Part shown: positions 1 to 9,500 of the stretch, piece after piece
Position numbering within the stretch: the stretch's first letter is position 1
How the letters are laid out: each line of letters opens with the position of its first letter
DNA from: Chlamydomonas sphaeroides
Taxonomy: Eukaryota > Chlorophyta > Chlorophyceae > Chlamydomonadales > Chlamydomonadaceae
Assembly (NCBI GenBank): GCA_001662425.1
Contig: BDDC01001167.1
Location: 1 to 31,990, forward strand
DNA length: 31,990 nucleotides
Reading direction: 5' to 3'
Position numbers and translations under genes: made by a program
The notes under the pieces: model-generated
Database searches by the model: none
What the model was told of the DNA's origin: nothing
What the model saw: only the letters and a program-made list of their open reading frames with translations

Positions 1-1224
1 TGTAGAATGTCTGCGTTGGGTGGGTGCAGAGAGGAAGAACGAGAGACAAACAAAGCAGGGCGGGCGCTGTACACGCGGCTGTAACGTGGTAACACTGGAG
101 CTGAAGGCCTCGGATGCTGAAGGAGAGCGTGGTAGAGGGTAACGAACATGTTCGGAAACGGTGATGCGGGCTGGGTTGATACGGGTGGGGTGGGGGTGGG
201 CGGTTGGAACGGGTTCTGGAAGAGGGCTGTCGGTCGGGAGTGCAAGGGGGGCGTGCACGTCGGAAGCTAGCGGCTGACCCCGAAGGGTTCCCCACCGCTG
301 GGATGCTCCGGTGGATGTTTGGCTGGATAACGCGCCGCTACGCGCTCAGGTATGCCGCACAGCTGCACTCCTGTCTTCGGCCTTGTGGCCTGCCTGCCGT
401 CACCTTTCATCCCAGACGACGCAGGAGATATCAATGAATTCACGTTTTCGCAGGTTACAGATATTCCTTCTGTGACTTCGTTCTAGTTTATCATTAAGCG
501 TGCATACAGTATGCTTTGACGCGATGTCATGACAACGTGTCATTGGCACAGCACGGTCCGGAGTGCCGGCTGCCCGCCGGGCTCTGCACTCTTAGGGGAC
601 ACCTCCAGCCCCATGGCTCTGCCAGCGCAGCGCACCTTGGGCGCAAGGTGCAATCCAGGTGCCAGGAATCCAGACCAGGGGGGATCCGGACAGCCGCTTG
701 CAGCGCTAACGGATAGCACTCCTGCCATCCCGAGCAGTGCCTTTTCCGCATATTCGGCAATGATAAGTAAAAATATGGTCTGGCAGCGTGCTGTACTCTG
801 CCGATGGACGTACTGTGTCGTGCGTGACTGCGACACTGTCTGTGGCGGGGCCGCAGGGATCGTAAGTGCGAGTGGCGTGTTGCCTTGGCTGTGCTGACCG
901 GACTGCATCTCTCCTCCAGATGCGCAACATGGACGCTGTTGCTGAACTAGTCAATAGGGCTGGACCTGACAATCGAGCTGAACCTGGCCAGGAGGTACAT
1001 ACGTGCTCCAGCCAGGGCCTTGGGGCTACACGTCATCGGTATTCAGTCGACACGGGGCTTGATTGTCAGAGTCTGGCATACACTTACAGCAGCAAGTTAG
1101 GTAAGCCATGGAGGGCCCAGCGCCTCTATAGCCTGGGCTGCCAAGACAGGAGGCACGCCAAACCCACAAAGGCCAGGCCTATGAAAGGGGCCTTTTCCAG
1201 GCCCTTTCCTGGTGCCAGGCTCCA
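1..1224. other. Unassigned spacer
   Basis: Short overlapping frames on both strands only, none with consistent G/C third positions or a recognisable domain. A TGTAA at 79-83 (plus) could end a gene lying left of the window, but nothing else supports this. Confidence 0.4.
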
Positions 1225-1344
1225 GGCCTCTTCCCAAACAAACCACTTCTCACCGCTAAAATGGGGCACGAACCCTGGACTCCTCTTAACCCTGCGACCA
1301 GCGGGATATACCAGCACATTCCCTACACAAGCGACTCAGGCCAT

Positions 1345-1926
1345 TGCTGCATCAGTAACGGACTGGGCAGGAAGCAGGGGCCATTCATGCCCTTGTGCTT
1401 GCGACTGACTGACTGTGCGCCTGACTTGCAGTGCTGTGTTGCTCACCTGAATGGCAGTGGACATGGACATATTGCTGCCTCCGCTGCTGCCACTGCCAGG
1501 GGCCCGCCACTGCCAGACGTCTCCATGTTGTCGTTGCTCGACTTGAGTCGCTGACGTGCCTCTGACGCAAATAATGAATTGGTAGACTGTGCTGGCAAAA
1601 GGACGTTGATGAGGCAGTCTGCTCGGGCCTTTAGGTGCAAGCCCGGGCCGACTGACTCATCAACAATCTTCTGCCAGCACAGTCTACCAATTCAGCATTT
1701 GCGTCAGAGGCACGTCAGCGTCTCATGCCGAGCACCGACAACATGGAGACGTCAGGCAGTGGCCAGACCCGTGGCAGTGGCAGCGGCGGAGGCAGCGACG
1801 TGTCCATGTCCACTGCCCAACAGGGTAAGCAAGACAGGGGTGCAAGTCAAGCGCACAGGGAGTCGGTCGCAAGCACATGGGTGCACAGGACCTCCACTTC
1901 CTGCCCAGTCAGTTAGTGACGCAGCA
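1345..1926. repeat. Large foldback 1: about 280-bp inverted arms
   Basis: The left arm runs from 1345 (TGCTGCATCAGTAACGGACT) to about 1620. The right arm runs from about 1650 to 1926 and is its imperfect reverse complement, with symmetry centre near 1635. Both arms carry an exon-like fragment with the phrase NMETSGSG: on the plus strand at about 1725-1824 in the right arm and on the minus strand in the left arm. The left-arm copy ends in a good donor, CAG|GTGAGC; the right-arm copy has GGTAAGC. Frameshifts show these are broken copies. Confidence 0.75.
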
Positions 1927-1970
1927 ACCAGTCAGTTAATGACGCAGCAACAATCGCCGTTTGCCCCCCG

Positions 1971-2229
1971 CGTTGCCCGCAACCGCGACGCAGGGCGAAC
2001 TCCTGGACCTGGAGAAGAAGCTGAATGCGCGGCTTGGCCGGCAGGATGCGCGGCTTGACAAGATGACTGCACAGCTTAGCGAGATGCAGGGATCGGTTGA
2101 CGGGCGACGAATGTGTCTCGCTAAGCTGTGCAGTCATCTTGTCAAGCCGCGCATCCTGCCGGTCAAGCCGCGCATTCAGCTTCTTCTCGAGGTCCAGGAG
2201 TTCGCCCTGCGTCGCGGCTGCGGGCAGCG
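1971..2229. repeat. Foldback 2: 114-bp inverted arms coding the same peptide on both strands
   Basis: Arms 1971-2084 and 2116-2229 are near-perfect reverse complements about a 31-base loop. Read outward-in, each strand codes for TQGELLDLEKKLNARL, then QDARLDKMTAQLSE, a charged heptad-type coiled coil. An AG (ACGCAG) precedes GGCGAACTC in both arms, so the arm may be a captured exon. Confidence 0.8.
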
Positions 2230-2790
2230 TGGAGAGGAGGCTGCAAGAGCAGCTAGACGTGCAGGCTGCGCGGCTAGCCGAGCTGCGGCCGAGCAAGGTG
2301 CGCAACCTGTCCATTTAGCGGCGCCTGCAGCTTCATCATCTCCACGTCTGTCAGTGCGCCCCGAAAAATCAAAAGAACGCGAAGGCAGCATGGTATCCGG
2401 CGCTCACGCGCCAAGAAAACCGGGCCCCTGGAAGCATCGTGAGACCCGAGCGTAGCCGTCTTGAGGGTTGCGCGTGCCTTGTGGAATGGGCAGTCGTTGA
2501 CGGCATTGACGAGTAGCGCAGATGCGCGCCTCGTTGCAGTTGCGGACTGCGGCAAAGCGGGGCATCCGGCGGTGGTTGCTGCGTCAGTAACGGACCGAGC
2601 AGGAAGCAGGGGCCATTCGCGCCCTTGTGCTTGCGACCGGCTGCCTGAACGCCTGACTTGCACCCTGTCTTGCTTACCAAGTTGGGCGTTTGCCATGGAC
2701 TGCCTCGGCCGCTGCGGCCGCTGCGGCCGCTGCCGCTGCCTCTACCCCCGCCGCTGCAGAGTGGTCTGCACTACTGGACATGCCTAGCGA
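2230..2790 (-). pseudogene. Third copy of the foldback gene fragment
   Basis: From 2578 the sequence repeats the left arm of foldback 1 in the same orientation (TGCTGCGTCAGTAACGGA, GAAGCAGGGGCCATTC). On the minus strand it reads MANAQLG then GTAAGCAAGACAG, matching the donor side of the earlier copies, and later TDVEMMKLQAPLNGQVAHL before a stop at about 2274. The pieces look like exons of one multicopy gene or mobile-element gene, interrupted here by stops and frameshifts. I do not recognise the family; gag-like coiled coil is only a guess. Confidence 0.4.
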
Positions 2791-3245
2791 AGCTGCAGAA
2801 TTCTCCCTGACGCACGCACATTAAGCTGTCAGTGTTGGCACAAGAACGTTGAGGAAGTGATATGCAAGGACCTAATGGAGTAAGGCTTGAGGCCTTGCGC
2901 ATGGTTTGGGCGTTGCGAGGGGGCCTACAACCCTATTGGAGCGCGTCACCAGCCCTGAGACGCTAGAAGAATCCAATGTCCCATGCAGGCCGCGAACTTG
3001 CTTAAACTTCATGTCGCCTCAGCATATCACTACTTACCACGTCATAACTTATTGATGTCGGCAGCCAGTTGTCGCTCCACGCGACATGCTTGGGTCGCGG
3101 CTTGCCGCTTGCGGGAGGACAGACCTTTGCTATTACACTCGCCATATTCAAGAGGTAGAGTGTCTAGAGCCAGTCCCCGCAGCAGTCAAAGTTAGCATGG
3201 CTACAGTACTGCTTTGCATGAGGCTCGCATAGCCATGTCTACAGC
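2791..3245. other. Unassigned spacer
   Basis: Lower-GC stretch after the foldback cluster. No coding frame, array or regulatory motif that I can support. Confidence 0.5.
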
Positions 3246-3331
3246 TCAGTCCCTGCACGACTGTTGCGGATAGGATGCCATCACAGTCGACGGCGCAGGC
3301 GGCATCGCCAGGAGGCGTATGACGCAGCCCG

Positions 3332-4440
3332 GTGGGTCGGCACTCATGGGTGGACGCCTATGGACGGCGTCCGCTGGAGGAGAACGTCGCAGGCACCGCT
3401 GCCCCCGCGACAAGTGTTCACGCAGGTGCGAACAGCAGGGCCTGGGGGACAGGTGGGGGCTCATGTCCGTGTTTCGCGGATGAGGGCGCAGGCAAAGGGG
3501 GGAGACGCTCCGCCACGGCAGGGTGTTGGAGGGCTGGCTATGCAGGGCACGGGCACGGCCTGTGTGCTGCCGCCCTCCCGCCACTGCAGCCCAGCGGCGC
3601 TGAGCCGTCGCTGCAACGGCGGCTCCGGGAGGCGGAGCTGTGCCCGGCGGCCACGGTGGAGGAGGGGCACGGCATGGGGCCGGGGGTGGCGGCACGGTGT
3701 GGCGGGTCAGACGGCAGATGCCGGGCTGCGGTGGTGGGAGGGCGGCAAGGACGGGCGGCCGGACGCTGCGATGGTGAGCCAGGGGTCGGGGCGGGTACCA
3801 TGGTTTGTGCTGGAGGCGTGAGGGGATCGACACATGCCGACTGAGGCTCTCGCTGCCGCCGGCGGCGGGCGAGGGAGGGGATGGTGAGCGGACCGAGCAG
3901 CGGTGTAAAGCGCCCACCCGCCGGGTTTCGTGCTCGTTGCTGCTACTGTTACTTTTGGGCGCGCGAGAGCAACCCCGCATTTATTGGTACCATGGCATTT
4001 CCACGCGCCGGGGGCCTCGTGCTGGACACGGCGGCACCGCGACGGTGCCTGCCCCGCCGTTGCTGCCAACATCATTTGGCGTCTGTCGACGCCGCCCATC
4101 CGCCGACGGACGTGGGGCGAATGAGCGCGGGGCCTGCGGGGCCAGGATGAGTCGGGCCCTGCGCCGCCTCCAGCGCTCCAGGCCGCCGCCACCTGCGCCC
4201 GAGGGCCAGCAGGAGGGCGAGCCCAGGCCGCAGGAGGAAAGCAGTGGGCCCTAGGGCGGGCCGTGCCGCTTGCGCACCAGCCGCTGTCACCACTGTGCGT
4301 GCGGCCGCTCAAGACGCCGTAGGCCCGGGTATGTCATGGGTGGTAGAGCAACAACCACGCCCACGGATGTGGGTTTACGCGGCGACCATGGACCAGAGCG
4401 TGTCTGGTTGGGAAGAGCCCGCCGCCAGGTAGCTTGCGCG
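3332..4440 (+). other. GC-rich stretch with possible exon(s)
   Basis: The plus-strand frame at 3332-3844 has partly coding-like codon use and phrases such as PSLQRRLREAELCPAATVEEG. A second frame at 4244-4432 reads VVEQQPRPRMWVYAATM. No splice chain joining them could be found, minus-strand frames also stay open, and no domain is recognised. It could be exons of an undetected gene or GC-driven open frames. Confidence 0.2.
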
Positions 4441-5337
4441 ACACGCACGGTGAAAGGCTTGAAAGGCTTCATATCATAGGGGGCCAGGCGGCGGCTCACG
4501 GGTGGCAGGCTGCCAGAGCTCATGGCCGGGGCCAGCCTGTTGGGGCATGTTGATTATCGTACCGTGCGCATTGCATGCTCCTGCCGCAACCAGGAGGCTC
4601 CTGGCCGCAACATATCCTGGAGCGAGGCTGCTGACTGCCTGCGCGGGCTGACGGAGGCTGCGGCCGGATCGCTCACAAGTCACAACCGGCGGCTGCAGCC
4701 AGCTGCCGCTGCTCCCAGCAGCGTTGCGTCGAAGTTCTGCTGACCTCGCTTACACTTCGGCGTTGCCCTTCTGCCCGTGCGAATGCCTGCACGTCGACCG
4801 ACCAGAACCGACTCCGCTACGTCACACCGCTCCCAGGGCTGCGCGAGGACATCTCAAGCAAGGGTCAAACTGAGGCAACCCTTGCGTCCTGGCACGCGGC
4901 TGCGACCCTAGCGGCCACCCAGCGCCGAAGGCGCTGATATTGGGGCAATTGCGGTCCCAGCCAGACCGCTGGACCTCTGGCATGCCCCACGCAAGCGAGC
5001 TATCGTGGTGACCCGCCTTGAGCTCCGGGCCTCCGGCGCGTCGGCTAGGGAAAGGGAAAATATAGATGAGCAAGGGGCAGCAACGGGAGGCAGAGCTCCC
5101 TTGGCCCCTAAGCGCACGACCACCAGCGGCTCACCCCATGCGGCGACGAGCCCCATCCCCACGCACGCTGCCCCCACAAGGAGACGCGCTCACGAGCCAG
5201 CCACGCAGCGCGCATAGGCTGACCTCCGCCCCAGCCGTCACAGCGAGACACTAGGATCACTCAGGACCAGAACGGGCCGGACTCGGGGGCCGGACCCCGC
5301 GTCGGCTAGCAGCGCTATCACGTTAACCTCGCATATC

Positions 5338-5361
5338 GGTTGATGCTGTGCAGCATCAACC
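5338..5361. repeat. Short hairpin just upstream of repeat copy A
   Basis: GGTTGATGCT and AGCATCAACC form a perfect 10-bp stem with a 4-base loop. The hairpin ends 14 bases before the dispersed repeat core at 5376. It may be a structural part of that element, but the other copies show no obvious equivalent. Confidence 0.7.
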
Positions 5362-5375
5362 GCAACAGCCGTAGA

Positions 5376-5415
5376 GTCAGGTGTATCCCCATTCATTCTT
5401 GTTCCACAAAAAGCC
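5376..5415 (+). repeat. Dispersed repeat end (copy A)
   Basis: TCAGGTGTATCCCC, then ATTCATTCTTGTTCCAC and AAAAAGCC. It matches copy B (24668-24707, opposite strand) over about 40 bases with only a few changes, while the sequence on both sides differs. No coding domain of a mobile element is recognisable beside it. Confidence 0.65.
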
Positions 5416-5532
5416 GCCACAGCCGTACCGGTGCCACGCCGCTAGCCACGTGCGCGGGCGGCCGCAGCAATGGCGCGGGCAGTATGAAGCCCGGGTGAAT
5501 TTGGTCCTACGGGCTAGCCGGTTGGGCGACTT

Positions 5533-5572
5533 GGTTGTATTGAATGCGGCCTGGGTGTATTGAATGCGGCCT
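5533..5572 (+). repeat. 20-bp direct repeat, two copies
   Basis: TGTATTGAATGCGGCCTG occurs twice back to back with a two-base spacer. No gene is assigned here. Confidence 0.85.
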
Positions 5573-6536
5573 GCGCATGGCACGCGACTGCATCGGCTGC
5601 GATGGCAGAAGCCCAACGTGTCCAAGTTGGCGCAGGATGTGCAGGAATGTGCAGCAACATGCCGGCCCAGCGCCGCGCCGTTCCCTGCCCCAACCTGGAC
5701 GATCCAGGCTGACAGAACAAACTTCTGTGTTGCGTTGCAGGTGTGTGGACGCCCGTGCCGCAGCGACTTTGACGTTCGAGGGCGTTAGGATGGATGGCTC
5801 CGCGCTCCGAGCACTGACACCGGCAGGCCGTGCGGAACGACACGGTACAATGGATCAAAGCAAAACCGGCTGCCTTGCTATACACACTTAGAGGTGTGCC
5901 ATGATATTGTCACGGTGCTAGGCTGCTAAGCAGACGCATAGTTTCAGCTGCTCGGCCGTGCATACGTCGGCCCAGCGCCAACACCGGCTTGCTGCTAGCA
6001 GCCTTGAGAACTTTATGCACTACACAATGGAATGCAGGACGTATGCATTGCTAGCCGTCTGACGCAAATTGCAACTGCACACACCTAGTATTCGTCGCGA
6101 CCAATACAGCACTGGTGTTGCTCCTGAGGATTCTCAGGTGCGCTGAATTCCAGCCGGGGGCGCTTAGCCGCACACCACGAGGCGGGCTTCGAACACGTTC
6201 TATGGGCTAGCGCGACATGTCACATAGCTCTAACGGCTATTCACGAGGCTTTTGCAAGTGTCCGGCTGGCCTCTACACGGGCCTGCGTCACCTCTGGACA
6301 TCTGCGAGCCATTGCAATCGTCCTCTTGTTGCCTATGGCGCCCTCATGATTATGACGCATCAGCATCCTGCTTATTGGCGCCAAGCACACGCACTCTCGT
6401 GCGCGCGCCGGATTCCCCGGCACTTTCCCCCCAACCTTCCCCGCGTCCCACACACAGCAGTCTACACAAGCGACGGGCGGACCTGGGCCGTAGCCACAGC
6501 ATGACAATCATCTACCAGGCTGCGTGAAGCGCTGCC

Positions 6537-9500
6537 ATGGAGGACGCCACTTGGAGGGGCACCGGCGGCATGGCCGGTGCCGGCAATGCTGGCGGCGGCG
6601 GGCCGCCAGCGCAGGAGGCGTCGTGGGCTTCAGGCATGTCGCTGAGGGCGGCGCCGTCGCAGGCCCGCTGCATTGAAGGTGTGGCAGCCTCAGCAGCTAC
6701 TGCCGCAGCATGCTGCCGCGGCGCGGCCCTCGCTACCGACGCGCGTCGGCGGGCAGCACAGCGCGGGCGCGGCGTGCTGTGGGGTTGGGGTGCGTGGGTG
6801 GGAACATGGGGGTTGTGTTCGGCCGCGGGCGATGGTGGCAGCCCCATGAGCCGGCGCCGAGCTCACGCCTGAGAAGGCAGCACGGCGGCACGGCGGCACG
6901 GCGGCACGGCGGCAGCCAGAGCCCACGCCAGGCCCGCTGCGTTGGACGCGCGGCCACTACGCAGCCGGCACCGGCACCGGTACTGTGAGGACGCTTGGCG
7001 ACGCCGCCCGGAGTCAGAGTGCGGAGCCGTCAGAACGCGGAGGGATCAGCGTTCAGAGTCAGAGTGCGAACATGACGCTGCCCCGGCCGCAGCCCACAGA
7101 CAGCCTCCGCCGCCAGCTCCGCGACGTAGCCGCGCTGCCGGCCTCAGCCGACGCGGCCGCCGGCCCCCCTGTTGATCTCACCGCCAGCCGTCAAGCCCGC
7201 GCTGCACGGCCCGGGGCGCTGGCGGCCGCGGCCTGGCAGAGGGCAGGGGTGGCGGCACGGGACAGGCGGCTGCAGGGCACCCCCCAGGGCACCCCCCAGG
7301 GCACCCCTCTCCCTCTCCCTGGGCCCTGAGTCCTGGGCCCTGGGCCCTGAGTCCTGGGCCCTGGGCCCTGGGCCCTGGGCCCTGGGCCCTGGGCCCCGGG
7401 CCCTGGGCCCCGGGCCCTGGGTCCTGGGCCCTGGGTCCTGGCGCCGGGCCTGCCCCTGGCACCTTGGGGCTGGCAGCTGCCGCCTCCTGGCGCCCAGCCT
7501 CGCACGCTCCGGCGCAGGGCTGCACACGCGGGCCGGCGGCCCCGTCAGGTCGAGCTTCCCTCGGTGGGGCTAGCTAGGCCTGGCTGGTGTCCAGGAGCGC
7601 AGCTGACGACGGCTCAGCTCGCCCCACGGCGCACCGCCGACGTGCCGGGCCAGCGCACTGGCGCTGCCGTGGCGCTGGGCCGCGGCGTTCACCGCCCGAG
7701 CCAGCTACCGCCGGAGACGGTGGCCACATCGATTGGAACCGGATACGATGCGACGGCCGCACCGTCGCCTGAGACCTGAGGGTACTGCGCCTGGCCCTTG
7801 GGGCGGTGCAGCCGTCGTATCGTGTTCGGTTCCAGTCGACGGAGTCAATCGACTGGAGTCGGCGATGTGTCGGTGGAAGTCAATTGCGATACGAGGGCGT
7901 TTGGGGGGTGGGGCGTTGGGGGCCGGGCCCCGAGCTGGGGCCGCACCGCTGTCCTCACTCCTCGGCTGTGTAGTCGTGGGCCCCGAAGGCCCCAGCCCCG
8001 ACGCCTGGGCTTCAGCTGGGGCCGGGCTGCTGCCTGGAATGGGGCTCCGGGGATGCAAAAGTGCCACGCAGCACGCCGCCCGGTCCCTCTCCTCCAACTC
8101 ACACATGCGTGGGTTTCTATTCTACCTAACACTGGATGACACATGCGCTAGTGTGCCCCCTGCCTCCCGCTCTTGCTCCTCTGCTCGCAGTTTTCCGGCT
8201 GTTTGACCTGGACAACGACGACCGCATAGACCAGGCCACGCTCACCGCGGCGCTGGTCACGCTGGGGCTGCTGCCGGAGAGCGGCATGCGTGGCCGCCAG
8301 CAAGGTGCGGGGCGTGTCGCACAGCTACGCAAGGCACGCATTAGCAATGTTGCTATTGGGATGCACACGTGCATGCGATCCTATGTGCACATGCTGCTGC
8401 TGTTGCTGCTGCTGCCAACGAGCGGCGTGAGCGGCCGCCAGCAGGGTGCGTACTGGCTGGTGCAACGCGGCACGCATGCCGTTGTTGGCCGTCAGCAAGA
8501 AGCAAGCGCTGCGCGCGACGCGCTACGCCTCACGTCAACTTCCCAGGAGCCTGACCTTGCCGCACAGCCTTCTGTCTCCTTGCGCCGCCGAGCCATTCCC
8601 GAATGCGCCCCTCCCAACTGCCGCCCCGCCACCGCAGCCGAGGCGCTGGGCTTTGCGGCCGACGCCTCCCTGCGCGACCGCACCTTCGGCCGCAGCGACT
8701 TCCTGGCGGCCTGCGAGCGACTCGCGGCGCTCAACACGCGGGCCGCGAGGGCGGAGCGCGTCCGCGCGTCGTCGCGACCCGCGGGCGTGCCGCCAGGTAA
8801 CCACGCTGCCCGCACTCCGGCCGTCCAAGGGGGCACGGGCTCGTTTTTCGCCGCAGCGTGCCTGCCAGGAGCCGAGGTGCTTGCGGGACCCCTCCGTCGG
8901 CTGCTGTCCTGCGTGGCGCCGCAGCTGGCGTGTGCTCCTTGGGCCGGGCACACCGCCACGCTTGGTCTGGCGCGGCGCCGTGTGGCACGTGTGACACGTG
9001 TCGTGTGCGCCGCCCGCAGGCGCCGAGTCGTCGCCCGAGCTCAAGCGCGTGTTTGTGCGCTACAGCATGGCGCCGGGCCGCGGGCGCGTGGCCAACGAGG
9101 GCGACCTGGCAGGGGTGCGTGGTGCTGGCCCGTGTGTGGGGTTGCGGACGGGCTCATGCAGCGCGCATGTGACACATGATCCGGCATCAAGTGGTTGTGG
9201 CACTGTATGTGTGCGTGTGTGTGTTCAGCTTGCGTGTTCATAGTAATCAACATATACCCGACACGCGACGCCCTGGGCTTGTGTGTGCGTGCGTGCGTGC
9301 GTGCGTGCGCATGCTCGTCTATGGCCGCGGGCGCGTGGCCAACGAGGGGCACCCGCCTGGCTGGTCCTTGTCGCGGCGGGTTGTCGCCGTGTTCGCAGCG
9401 CTGCGCCCTCTTGCCGCACCCGCATGACTAGCTAGCCGCCGGCCTCGTGCTGCTAGGCTACCTTCCGCTCGGCTCGCCTCGCGTAGAGCACACCACAACA

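Larger units (their letters stand above)
4441..6536. other. Spacer and 5' flank of the p25-alpha gene
   Basis: No supported gene. Contains the hairpin at 5338, dispersed repeat copy A and the direct repeat at 5533. No clear TATA box is seen in the last 150 bases before the ATG at 6537; GC-rich algal promoters often lack one. Confidence 0.4.

Noticed and set aside
1262..1330. tRNA-like sequence on the minus strand with a B-box-like GGGTTCGTGCCCC
   Set aside because: Acceptor and T stems do not pair well and no anticodon arm is clear. At most a SINE-like pol III remnant.
7072..7248. Possible alternative first exon starting MTLPRPQPTDSL
   Set aside because: Its only reasonable donor leaves phase 0, whereas exon 2 at 8191 needs phase 1; the exon at 6537-6678 fits the phase and completes the EF-hand helix.
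7144..7573. Overlapping open frames on both strands reading GPGPRAQ-type repeats
   Set aside because: All are produced by the CCTGGGC array within intron 1; none has a supported start or splice chain.
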